Assembly: GCF_020520425.1 (NCBI RefSeq)
Contig: NC_079491.1
Span: 46,242,027-46,306,026, forward strand
Source of the DNA: Spinacia oleracea
Lineage: Eukaryota; Streptophyta; Magnoliopsida; Caryophyllales; Amaranthaceae
Direction: 5' to 3'
DNA length: 64,000 nucleotides
A model generated the notes under the pieces. It did no database searches, was not told the DNA's origin, and saw only the letters and a list, made by a program, of their open reading frames with translations. This document shows, one piece after another, positions 49,030 to 61,500 of the stretch. The position numbers and the translations under genes are program-made. How positions within the stretch are numbered: the first letter of the stretch is position 1; each line of letters begins with the position of its first letter.

Positions 49030-49218
49030 TCAGCCGTAGTAAAAACCTGCCAAATTGGTAGAAAGGGAATGACGGGTTACATCCCGCACACCAGTGCAAT
49101 AATGACGATCCCGCAAGTGAGTGATCAGAGAACTCCTCACCAGACCACGCCCACCTCCATCCTGACAGCCGCTAAGACCCACAAAAGGGCAGTGAAACTT
49201 CTCCACGGAAGTAGCCAT
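49030..49218 (-). pseudogene. N-terminal C2H2 zinc-finger segment of the LINE protein
   Basis: From ATG 49218 the frame reads MATSVEKFHCPFVGLSGC, a basic/glycine loop and SSLITHLRDRHYC, a C2H2 finger of the kind that precedes RT in R2-type elements and helps bind target DNA. It ends FYYG-stop at 49030. The RT frame, offset by one or two bases, is open across the same place, so a small indel in this copy probably separated the two. If so, the element is not fully intact. Confidence 0.65.
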
Positions 49219-50262
<1,044 letters not shown>

Positions 50263-50841
50263 GGGAAAACACCAAAACGTTACAAGCTTAACAAGCTACA
50301 AAGATCAAGTGAACTACAAGAAGTTGGAGGGGAGCCGAGATGCAATCTGGGCCCCCACTCCTCTAGCTATGGCGAACCCGATCTTGCTGAAAATGTGGGC
50401 AGCTGTCCGTGCCCCAATGTCCTGAGCCCTGGAGTACGTCGGGATCCGCTTCAGCAAAGAAACAACCCCTTTCTCTAATTCCCCAAAAGAAGAGAAGGAA
50501 AAGGAAAGAAACCGTAACCCAAAGCCCTACAACGTGCCGCATACTTATCCTGCTTCCGCTGCGCTGCAACCGCCACAACCCGAGCCGGAACGAAGCCTGA
50601 CAACCCAGATTGCGTCATAGGGGAAGACCCAGTCAAATCAACACACACATCTAGACCGTCATCCCATGAATAAAGCAATATATCTGCAGGAAAAAGAGCT
50701 CCATCACTCTCACTAGTCAGCCCAACATCAACCTCCTTGCGAGCAGAAATCCCCGACCGATAGCAAATATCCAAAAGGGTATCACGAACAACATTATGTC
50801 GATGTTTGATACCCACAATCCCAGCACAAGACACGGCATGA
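50263..50841 (-). mobile_element. 5'-truncated LINE copy (about 580 bp)
   Basis: Minus-strand 3' end of the same LINE, from the CCHC region (VSCAGIVGIKHRH) to GTTTTGGTGTTTTCCC. It is close to the full copy, with a few substitutions and a frame change near FFPF. It ends abruptly at GGCATGA, where (ATT)n resumes. Truncation differs from the 17149-17392 copy. Confidence 0.92.
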
Positions 50842-50842
50842 A

Positions 50843-50935
<93 letters not shown>
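50843..50935. repeat. (ATT)n tract right of the truncated LINE
   Basis: About 31 ATT units, then a short interrupted TTATTTATT stretch that leads into the Ty3-like LTR. Confidence 0.95.
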
Positions 50936-51763
50936 CACTATTATTATTTATTTATTATTTATTTGTTTTTTTTTGTTTCGTTTCTTCTCTTGTGCCTTTT
51001 TTATTTCGTGTGTAAGTAATGTCCGGAGTGTCATGGGGCGAGTTCAAAGGGGCCGATTGATTATACTACTTCAAGAAAGCCAAGACTTATCCTACACCAC
51101 ATGACTCCTTATCCTTCACCACAACAGCAACAAACACCTCCTTTCCTCCTCTCAGCAACAAGTTGCGTTCTCACCTCGCAACAATCAACAACACCCAGCT
51201 CCACCTCCACACAGGAGCACCGCAACTACAATAACAGCTACGGAACATCACACAACAACAAGACCAAAATGCCCAAAATCACAATCAAGAAACAGAGAAA
51301 AACATAGCAATTGGGTTCGGTCGAACCCGTATTAAGTTCGACCGAACCCAAATTTTAGAATAGTTCCTGTAAGTATGAGGTCCGGTCGAACCTCAATAGA
51401 GTTCGCTCAAACCGAAATTACGTTCAGTCAAACTTCCCTTGTGTTCGGACGAACATTTAAGCGCTGATTTTTGGTACGGATGAATGAAGCTTAACGACTG
51501 CGATTGGATGGTGATGATTGATGAACGGCGAGGATTGCCATTGATGATGCGATATGATGGGCGTGGGTTGATGGAGGATGGACGGTAATGACTCGGTGAT
51601 GTTGGATGATTGACGGTCTTGATGATGGTGGTTGTTGAGAGGAAGCAGTGAATTAGAGGTGCAGCGAATTGGCGGTGAACAAAAGGACGAAAGAAAGGGG
51701 AAGGGGGCTGACTACTGAAATTCAAAAGGGGGGGTCTGATCGCAATTTCGATGGTGCAGGCGT

Positions 51764-51785
51764 GTGCACCTAGATCTAGGTGCAC
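51764..51785. repeat. Perfect 22-bp palindrome near the MULE left end
   Basis: GTGCACCTAGA and its exact complement are joined without a spacer. The position just inside the break in LTR homology suggests it belongs to the MULE terminal repeat. Confidence 0.6.
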
Positions 51786-52040
51786 CGGGATTAAAACGCA
51801 AACATTTTAAAACAAAACGCGTGTTTTCATTAATTCTGCAGTTAAAAAGAACAAGTGCCACATTACAAAAGAACATCATGTGCTCTGTTCTTCCCTGTTT
51901 AGTTTTCGCGATTTTTGTTGTTGTTCGCTCCTTTTTGCGGGTATTTATATGTCTGGGCTTCATAATATTGAATTCAAAAAGTGTGAAGAGGAGAGAGAAA
52001 GCTTACATTTGTGTATAAATTTTTTTTTAGAGAGAAACTG

Positions 52041-55000
52041 ATGGAAAATTCTCAAATATTCCATGATTTCTCTGTTTCAACATCAATTTCGAATGATTCT
52101 TCTTCTTCTTCTCATTTGAATTCTTCAGCTGAAAATCAGACTTACGAAGGTATTTTTTCAATTTGTAACAACGAATGGCATTTTTATTTTATTTTATGAT
52201 TTCGATTTCATAATAATTGTACGTTTTATGTTTTTTGTGATTGTAATTAGTTTGATTAATTTAATTTTGAATCTCATTCTTCGTTGGTTTTGGTGATTGT
52301 TGATAATGAAGGTTACGAATTGGTTTTTTCGTTGATTTTGCATTTATTTCATTTATGTGGTGAAATTGATTGTGTAATAACTATTATGTTTAAGGAATAT
52401 ACGTTGATTTTGTTCGTTTGCAGAAAAGAACATTGTATCATTTCAGAAGAACATATTCCAGCATCAAATGAACATGTTTAGAATACGTATTGAGACGTTC
52501 CTTTTTATTATATTTAGCTGTTCAAATGTACACTGATTGTTCTTCATTGATTGTTCTTTTAACTCTTCATTGATTGTTCTTTAAGTCATAGTGTTCTTTT
52601 CGGTCACATTTACTGTTCGTTTACTCTGCCTCCATTGTTCTTTTTTCTTAGTTACTGTTCTTTTGAATCCATATTGTTCTTTTAGGTTTTAATGTGTTCT
52701 TTTGATTGACAAAACTGATTGTTCTTTTAACTGTTCGTTGATTGTTCTTTTAATGCGTAGTGTTCTTTTCAGTCTAGATGGACTGTGTTATTTACTCTTG
52801 ATGCATTGTTCTTTTCTTATAGGTGTTGTTCTTTTGATTCTTTATTGGTTGTTCTTTTATTTCTGCCCAAATTGTTCTTTTAAGTTTTAATGTGTTCTTT
52901 TGATTAACTAAACTGATTGTTCTTTTAACTCTTCATTGATTGTTCTTTTCATGCCTAGTGTTCTTTTCAGTCTACATGGATTGTTCGTTTACTCTTGGTG
53001 CATTGTTCTTTTTATTAGCTACTGTTCTTTTAAGTTCTTTTTATTGTGTCTTTTTCTGATTTTTTATTTTATAAATTTCCAGATATATTAAATAATGCGC
53101 TTAATAATTCAGAACAAAATGATGCTAATGAGGATATAGAATCCTATGTGGTTGTTGGCCAAGGTACATGAATTGCACTTTTACTTGTTTGTCACAATGT
53201 TCTTTTACTTCTAGTGTTTGTTCTGTTATCTAATTCTGATATTCTTTGTGTTCTTTTTTTATCGTCACGCAGATTTTGAAGAACCAGTTTCATTAGAGGG
53301 AAGTGTAGTTAAGGATGATGATGAGGCGTATGAGTTGTACAACAGTCATGCATTTAGGAATAGTTTTGGTACTAGGAAGGGTAAAAAGGAGTATAGAAGT
53401 GGTACTAGAATAGTTCGAAAACGATTTTTTGTTTGTGCATATGAGGGCTTTAAAAATTCAGATGGTGTTGTTCCTAAATCTTTTAAAAAAATTGATAGGA
53501 GAACTGGATGCAAGGCTTCAGTTCAGTTTGATGTTGATAAGAAAACTGGAGTGTATGTTCTTTCTAAACATTTCCGTCTGCATAACCATTCAATGGTTCC
53601 TGCTAATAAGAGACACCTTATTAGGTCACATAGGAACATTTCAAAAGAACAATTGGCTTTTCTTACTACTTTTACTTGTAGTGGCACGAAGCTTGCTGAT
53701 ATTCTTAGAGCTATGAGGAAAGAAGTTGGTGGTGAGGCGAATTTAGGCTTCATTGTTCCCGACGCGTATGATGCTGTTTTGGAAGAGAAGAAGAAAAATT
53801 TGGATGGTTGTGATTCAAATCAGTTGATCAGATGGTTCGCTATGAGGCAAGCTAAAGAACATGATTTTTATTATGATTTTCAATTGAATGAAGAGAATCA
53901 GTTGATCAATTTTTTTTGGAGAGATGGAAGAATGCGGTCTGATTATGAAGCTTTTGGTGATTTATTGATTCATGATACAACTTATCGTACTAATAAATAC
54001 GATATGATTTGTGGGCCTTTTGTTGGAATGAATCTTCACACTCAAAATATCATGTTTGGAGTGGGTTTTATATTGAATGAGAAGGCAGGTACTTTTGACT
54101 GGCTTTTTAATTCTTTTTTGACTTCAATGGGAGGGAAGCAACCTGTGACTATCATGACTGATCAATCTTCTGCCATGGACAAGGCTATAAGGTAATGTTC
54201 TTTTAGGTTGTTTGTATGTTCGTTCATCAAACATTTTTGTTCTTTTGTATTTTTGTACTATTTTTTATGTTCTTTTTCTTTTGTCTTTCTGTTTAGTTTA
54301 TATTTTTATCTATTTTTTTGGTTTATGTTTTTTTAGGGAAGTGTTTCCAAAATCGAGGCATCGGTTGTGTACATGGCACATTAGGGAAAATGTTGTTGTA
54401 AACATCAAAGGTGTTATGGCCAAAGAAGGATTCAAACGTCAGTTTTTATTATGTTTTGAAATATACTGACACAGTTGCTGAGTTCAAGCATTATTGGAAT
54501 AGGTAAAAATTATTTTGCTAATAGACTGATTAGTATTTAAAATTTTGTTTTGTTCTTTTCATTCGACAACATGTTCTTTCTAATGTTAAGTAGTGTTCTT
54601 TTCATGGTTGATGAAACTTGTTCTTTTAATCTGGTATTTTAATGTTCTTTTCTTTGTTTAATAGCGTCCATACTTCTTGAACTGTGATTGTTTGTACTTT
54701 CTTTTCAAGTTTTATTGTACTGTATGTCGTTGATATTGTTCTTTTTTTTGTCTTCATTTGTTCTTTGTTTTACTCAGGGTGTTCGTTTTGTGTCCCTGAT
54801 TGTTCTTTTGTTCTCCTTGTTTGTTCTTTTGTAGTCTATTGGCTAATTACAATTGCGCTAAACATTCATGGATAATAAGATTATATAGTTTGAAGGAGAA
54901 ATGGTGTCCTACATATAACAAAGATTGGTTTTCTGGGAGTGTTTTGTCTTCTCAAAGGAGTGAGACTACAAATCATTCTATTTCTAGGAGGTTGCATAAA

Positions 55001-56438
55001 ACCAATGGTTTATGTGATTTTTATAAGTGTTTTTTGGATGTTATTGACGAGTGGAGAAGTAAGGAGAACAAAGGATATTATAATTCTTCTACTGGTAATA
55101 AATATTATGCATGTTCGGATAACATGTTATGTATGCATGCCCGGGATGTGTACACCATAGCAATGTATTTGATATTTGAGCAACGATTCATCAAAGCTGT
55201 TGGTTTGAGGAGTGAACGGATTCGTTTTGAGTATCCAGTTTCTGAGTATATTGTTGGTCATCCTAAAAAGGATTTCATTAGACACAATGTCAGATTTAAT
55301 GAGTTAGACATGGTTGTTGATTGTACTTGCAAGTCTTTTGGAGAAATAGGCATTCTTTGTTCTCATATCCTTCGAGTTTTTATTGTCCATAATGTTGAAA
55401 GGTTTCCCATTCGATACATTATGAAGAGATGGACCAAATAGGCTATGAATACAATTTTTGAGGAGGGAGAAGATAGAGACAATGAAGTAAGTGTTGTTTC
55501 TGCATCGGTGTGGAGGATGCAAACCATAAGGAGTTGCATTAAAGTTATAAATGAAGCGCAACACTGTCCGGCTGCTAGGAAGATTATTGATATGGGTGTG
55601 CTGGATATGTCAACTAAAGTTAAGGAGTACATTGGTGAGTTGGAGGGGTTGATGATTCATCAAACAATTTTGTACGTAATGAAACTTTACTTGATGCTTT
55701 TGAGCCTTCAACACAACCAGTTTTTCAGGAACCCATTGTTGAGGAACCGATTGCTGAAGAAGTTATTCCAACAATGATTAAAAATCCACCAAAGAGAATA
55801 AAGAAGAACAAGAAAGGGAATGAAAAGACTAATGAGAGGAATGTTAGGCCAAAAGGAATTGTTGAGAAGAAACGCAATAAACTGAAAGGTTGGAACAAGA
55901 GAAGAGAAAGACATGTTGATAATTTGAGGGAGGAAACTCAGTCTACTGATCAGGTGAAGTGTTCTATTTCACATATTATGATGTTCTTTTGTTTCATATA
56001 TTTGTTCTTTTTGGTTTCCCTCTGTTGTTGTTCTAGATGTTCTTATACTTTCAGTTTAGCATGTTCTATTGAAATTCTGTGATGTTCGTTTTATGGACAA
56101 AAGAACATAAAATAATGTTCTAATAAGGCGAAGTGATCTATTTCATATTATGATTTGTTCTTTCGTTTCACTAATTTGTTCTTTTTCCTTATCCTTGTTC
56201 GTTATTTGATGTTGTTGTTCTAGATGTTCTTCTAGTTTCATTTATACATGTTCTATTGGAATTATTTTACGTTCTTTTTCATCCTTATAATGTTCTTTTT
56301 GACCCCTTTTTTGTTCTTTTCCAGCGTATCATAAACCTACCTGTTGGTGGTGTCTTGGTTCATCCAGTAGCTTCAAATTCACAGTTGGAAACTTTTATTC
56401 CAGATGATTATTTTGGAGTACACATACATCCTTTGTAG
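52041..56438 (+). pseudogene. FAR1/FRS-type MULE transposase, frameshifted
   Basis: Exons that splice in frame: about 52041-52149 (MENSQIFHDF), 53083-53163, 53273-54191, 54337-54502, 54835-55953 and 56325-56438. Any exon between the first two is uncertain. Domains: FAR1 zinc-binding domain (AYELYNSHAFRNSFGTRKG ... RTGCKASVQF ... HNHSM), MULE transposase core (DTTYRTNKYDM with the first Asp, IMTDQSSAMDKAI with the second), and a SWIM zinc finger (CTCKSFGEIGILCSH). A basic tail (KRIKKNKKGNEKTNERN) and a short last exon ending VHIHPL follow. Three lesions break it: an extra T in the run 54443-54447, TAG at 55439-55441 (WTK*AMN), and an extra G in the run 55645-55648. Its introns are rich in GTTCTTTT. 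It resembles transposases more than host FHY3/FAR1 regulators because of the Ulp1 neighbour. Confidence 0.85.
52540..53040 (+). repeat. Intronic GTTCTTTT array
   Basis: I count 19 exact GTTCTTTT in about 500 bp, many as TGATTGTTCTTTTAACT or AGTGTTCTTTTCAGTC, arranged in roughly three longer repeats. The other introns of this gene (54200-54330, 54545-54830, 55975-56320) carry the motif too. Confidence 0.85.
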
Positions 56439-57005
56439 ATTCATTTACGATTGGTAATATTTTGATTTTTAGTTTGTTGTGTTTTTTATCATTTTTTTTT
56501 GTATTCTCATTAATGTTCTTTACTCTTTTGATGTATATTTTTACGGGCTACTGATGTTTCGCTCAATCAATATTTTGAAATGAGAATTTTTAGTTGTATA
56601 TATTCTTATTTTTGTTTTGATTTTTGTGCAATTAGGATTGCAAAATTATTGCATAAAAGAGTATATGCTTAAATGTGAAAAGAACTTACTAAAAGAGAAT
56701 AAAAAGAATTTTGGAAAGGAAAGATTATATCCCATGATATAGAAGAACATGTTCCGGGATTGAAAGGAACTTGTCAAAAGAGTGATAGAACAACTTTGGA
56801 ACCTTTAATTGAAATACTTGCTTAAAATATCCAAACTACTTATCTGCAACTACTAGAACATCTAATTGTTTCCAAAAGAATAGCACACATGTTTAAAAGA
56901 ACAACCCATAACTTCCACAAAAACTACTGATATCTACAGAACAAACCATTGTTTTCAACATTCTTGTAATGAAAAATAACTCTTTCCTGCCTTCATGATT
57001 ATCAA
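56439..57005. other. Intergenic part of the MULE between convergent genes
   Basis: AT-rich, no coding sequence. From about 56660 rightward the reverse complement AAAAGAAC replaces GTTCTTTT, in step with the change of transcription strand. Confidence 0.5.
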
Positions 57006-57711
57006 CTATTCTACTTGATTAAGTCTCTTCAATGCCAGATACATTATCTCGTGCTTTTTGTTCAGAAGGGAATGTAAAATTTCACCGCCATATCGCATTC
57101 TTAGCTTGGCAATAAAGTCCTTCTGAAAACAAATAATAGTGCATTTGTAAGTACAAATAACATTTTAAATTAAAATAATATAAGTACATATATTCAACAT
57201 TTACTTACATCTTCATCTGTGTTTTTGAAGCCAGAATTCCAAGACTGGTTGCCCTTGTAAGTCTCCATATGCCTTATTGCATATACCCCACAATCAACCT
57301 TGTTCTTTCTACTTTTCCATGGCATTTCAAGCAACACAGTTTGATATTGTGAAATATGTGCCTTCCTTATTAGATGTCCTTCTTGTGCTGAAAATATTGT
57401 CCATGCTTCAAACTGAAATGATCCGAAGGTAGAAAGAACAATATAACTTAGTAGAAGAACAAACAATATCAATGAAAAGAACATAACTATAAAAGTACAG
57501 TATAGTTATTATATTTAGTAGAAGAACATAATAAATATATAAGATGAATTTCTGGAAGTAGACATACAGTTCTTTCTGCAAAAGTGTTATATTTATCAGC
57601 AAATGTTATTCCTTCAGGTAGAGAGAGATTGTCAATGATCTCCACCTTCTTTGCCCTTTGGTTGATTACAATCAAATAAAAATGATCACCACACCACACG
57701 GGAAAGAACAG
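57006..57711 (-). pseudogene. Ulp1-like C48 protease of the MULE, 5' part cut off
   Basis: Three exons can be read: 57711-57568 (LFFPVWCGDHFYLIVINQ, then VEIIDN), 57412-57209 (FEAWTIFSAQ ... VDCGVYAIRHMETYK) and 57122-57006 (KDFIAKLRMRYGGEILHS ... LNQVE, stop at 57006). Splice sites are canonical (GTATGT, GTAAGT; CAG acceptors). The His of DHFYL, Asp of IIDN and Cys of DCGVYAIRH form the C48 triad. The N-terminal exons are missing because a CACTA end begins 24 bases upstream of the first visible exon. Ulp1 proteases cleave SUMO-type modifiers; what they do for MULEs is unknown. Confidence 0.8.
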
Positions 57712-57754
57712 CTACATTCAGAAAAAGGAACATTCACTAGTAGAAAAAACCCTT

Positions 57755-58130
57755 ATTGCAGCGGGCTTTTAGACCCCTGTTGCAGCGTACATCGTATGCT
57801 GCAACTGGGGGGCCTGCAACAAGTCTGAACTTGTTGCAGCGTACATGTTCGCTGCAAAAAGTGATTTGTTGCAGCGGGCTTTTAGATGTACGCTGCAACA
57901 AGTGCCAAAAAATTGGCAAAATTTTGGACTTGTTGCAGCGTACATATAAAAGCCCGCTGCAACAGACCCAACTTTTTGCAGCGTACATTTATTTGTACGC
58001 TGCAACAAGTCTGAATTACTCAATTTTTTGCAGCGTACATTTATTTGTACGCTGCAACAAGTCTGAATTTTTGCGAAATTTTTTTCCCTTGTTGCAGCGT
58101 ACAACATATATGTACGCTGCAAAAAAGCAC
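57755..58130. repeat. CACTA subterminal palindromes (TTGCAGCGTACAT)
   Basis: About fifteen TTGCAGCG or complementary CGCTGCAA units, mostly in face-to-face pairs such as GCAGCGTACAT...TTGTACGCTGC. Confidence 0.85.
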
Positions 58131-58363
58131 TTTTGGCGGGAAAATTCTAATTTTGTTTAGGGATACCTAGAGTGCCTTGCACTAAATATAGAAACCTGTC
58201 AAAACAATAATAGAATAACGCAACCTGTATAACAAATATAAAAACAACAACTGGAGTTTTGTATACTATATATCCCAAAACCAAAGTGCACATATTACAT
58301 TTAAATATATGTTCCAATTTCAACATAAACATACATTTTAATATAAAATTTATTCTATAACAA

Positions 58364-58485
58364 CTAAACCAACTCGATCAAGCGCGCTAAAGCCAATAAT
58401 AAATACTTGTTGGTAAAAAACTTAGCCCATTGCTCACGAACCACATCAAATTCCTCGCATAAGGCGCAATCCTCGGAGTGTAGAC
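58364..58485 (-). pseudogene. Possible C-terminal exon within the CACTA element
   Basis: After a splice-acceptor-like TTTTTGTAAAG the minus strand is open for about 40 codons to TAG at 58364. It reads LHSEDCALCEEFDVVREQWA, then KFFTNKYLLLALARLIELV. The composition looks like protein. The position, with the C-terminus facing the CACTA end, is where such elements often have a gene end. I do not recognise the family. If it is a real exon, the satellite array to its right would lie in an intron. Confidence 0.35.
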
Positions 58486-58587
58486 CTTTACAAAAACAGA
58501 AATTTAAATTAAACATTAGATTAAATACAAATTAAATATCACATTTTAACATTCAAGAAACTAATGACAATGTCCTAATAGTCTAAA

Positions 58588-61500
58588 ATGAGTCCTTAGG
58601 TTCTTTAGTTCAAAGTTGGGAGCGAAAATGTCATTTTAGCCTAAATATGACCTATAACGACCCAATGAGTCTATAGGTGCATAAATAGATTGGAACGAGT
58701 CTTAGATCGTTAAAATTATGCATATTAAACATGTAATAAGTTTTAAATGAGTCCTTAGGTTCTTTATTTTAAAGTTGGGAGCGAAAATGCCTTATTTTAG
58801 CCTAGATATGACCTATAACGATCAAACAAGCATTAAATGGGTATAAGTAGATTAGAATAAGTGCTAGAAACTCAAAACTAAGCTTATTAATCATATAATA
58901 ATTTAAAAATGAGTCCTTAGGTTCTTAAGTTCAAAGTTGGGAGCGAAAATGTCATTTTAGCCTAAATATGACCTAAAACGACACAATGAGCCTTAAATAT
59001 GCATAAATGGAATGGAACGAGTCTTATAAAGTTAAAATTATGCATATTAAACATGTATTAAGTTTAAAATGCGTGCTTAGGTTCTTTATTTTAAAGTTAG
59101 GAGCGAAAATGCCTCATTTTAGCCTAAATATGACCTATAACTATCAAACAAGCATTAAATGTGCATAAACATATTAGAATAAGTCTTAGAAACTTAAACT
59201 AAGCATATTTATCATATAATAAGTTTAAAATGAGTCATTAGGTTCTTAAGTTCAAAGTTGGGAGCGAAAATGTCATTTTAGCCTAAATATGACCTATAAC
59301 GACACAATGAGCCTTAAATGTGCATAAATGGATTGGAATGAGTACTAGAAAGTTAAAAATAAGCATATAAAACATTTAGTAAGTTTAAAATGAGTCCTTA
59401 GGTTCTTTGGTTCATAGTTGGGAGCGAAAATGTCATTTTAGCCTAAATATGACCTACAACGACCTAATGAGCCTTAAAGGTGCATAAATAGATTGGAACG
59501 AGTCTTATAAAGTTATAATTATGCATATTAAACATGTATTAAGTTAAAAATGAGTGCTTATGTTCTTTATTTTAAAGTTATGAGCGAAAATGCCTCATTT
59601 TAGCCTAAATATGACCTATAACTATCAAACAAGCATTAAATGTGCATAAACAGATTAGAATAAGTCTTAGAAACTTAAAACTAAGCATATTTATCATATA
59701 ATAAGTTTAAAATGAGTCATTAGGTTCTTAAGTTCAAATTTGTAGCGAAAATGTCATTTTAGCCTAAATATGACCTATAACGACACAATGAGCCTTAAAT
59801 GTGCATAAATGGATTGGAATGAGTACTAGAAAGTTAAAAATAAGCATATAAAACATTTAGTAAGTTTAAAATGAGTCCTTAGGTTCTTTGGTTCATAGTT
59901 GGGAGCGAAAATGTCATTTTAGCCTAAATATGACCTACAACGACCTAATGAGCCTTAAAGGTGCATAAATAGATTGGAACGAGTCTTATAAAGTTATAAT
60001 TATGCATATTAAACATGTATTAAGTTTAAAATGAGTGCTTAGGTTCTTTATTTTAAAGTTAGGAGCGAAAATGCCTCATTTTAGCCTAAATATGACCTAT
60101 AACTATCAAACAAGCATTAAATGTGCATAAACAGATTAGAATAAGTCTTAGAAACTTAAAACTAAGCATATTTATCATATAATAAGTTTAAAATGAGTCA
60201 TTAGGTTCTTAAGTTCAAATTTGTAGCGAAAATGTCATTTTAGCCTAAATATGACCTATAACGACACAATGAGCCTTAAATGTGCATAAATGGATTGGAA
60301 TGAGTACTAGAAAGTTAAAAATAAGCATATAAAACATTTAGTAAGTTTAAAATGAGTCCTTAGGTTCTTTGGTTCATAGTTGGGAGCGAAAATGTCATTT
60401 TAGCCTAAATATGACCTACAACGACCTAATGAGCCTTAAAGGTGCATAAATAGATTGGAACGAGTCTTATAAAGTTATAATTATGCATATTAAACATGTA
60501 TTAAGTTTAAAATGAGTGCTTAGGTTCTTTATTTTAAAGTTAGGAGCGAAAATGCCTCATTTTAGCCTAAATATGACCTATAACTATCAAACAAGCATTA
60601 AATGTGCATAAACAGATTAGAATAAGTCTTAGAAACTTAAAACTAAGCATATTAATCATATAATAAGTTTAAAATGAGTCATTAGGTTCTTAAGTTCAAA
60701 GTTGGGAGCGAAAATGGCACTTTAGCCTAAATATGACCTATAACTACACAATGAGCCTTAAATATGCATAAATGGATTGGAATGAGTTCTAGAAAGTCAA
60801 AACTAAGAATATAAAACATTTAGTAAGTTTAAAATGAGTCCTTAGGTTCTTTAGTTCAAAGTTTGGAGCGAAAATGTTATTTTAGCCTAAATATGTCCTA
60901 TAACGACCAAACAAGCCTTAAATGTGTATAAGTAGTTAGAATAAGTCTTAGAAACTTAAAACTAAGCATATTAATCATGTAATAAGTTTAAAATGAGTCC
61001 TTAGGTTCTTTAGTTCAAAGTTAGGAGCGCAAATGCCTCATTTTAGCCTAAATATGACCTATAACGATAAAACAAACATTAAATGTGCATAAATAGATTA
61101 GAATAAGTCTTAGAAACTTAAAACTAAGCATATTAATCATGTAATAAGTTTAAAATGAGTCCTTAGGTTCTTTAGTTCAAAGTTAGGAGCGAAAATGCCT
61201 CATTTTAGCCTAAATATGACCTATAACTATCAAACAAGCATTAAATGTGCATAAACAAATTAGAATAAGTCTTAGAAACTTAAAACTAAGCATATTAATC
61301 ATATAATAAGTTTAAAATGAGTCATTAGGTTCTTAAGTTCAAAGTTGGGAGCGAAAATGTCATTTTAGCCTAAATATGACCTACAACGACCTAATGAGCC
61401 TTAAAGGTGCATAAATAGATTGGAACGAGTCTTATAAAGTTAAAATTATGCATATTAAACATGTATTAAGTTTAAAATGAGTGCTTAGGTTCTTTATTTT

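Larger units (their letters stand above)
51742..57734 (+). mobile_element. MULE with FAR1-type transposase and Ulp1-like protease
   Basis: LTR homology stops at 51741 and a unit with two convergent genes follows: a FAR1/FRS-type transposase on plus and a C48 (Ulp1-like) protease on minus. Mutator-like elements carrying a Ulp1 domain are known from plants (Kaonashi or KI-MULEs). The left end lies near a perfect 22-bp palindrome at 51764-51785. The right end is not seen, because a CACTA element starts at 57735 within the protease gene. The terminal repeats and the 9-bp duplication could not be verified. Confidence 0.7.
57735..58500. mobile_element. CACTA element, left end
   Basis: Begins CACTAGTAGAAAAAACCC, a textbook CACTA terminus, preceded by ATT as a possible 3-bp duplication. 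Subterminal repeats follow. No matching right terminus was seen up to 64000, so the element either extends through the satellite region and beyond or has lost its other end. Confidence 0.8.
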
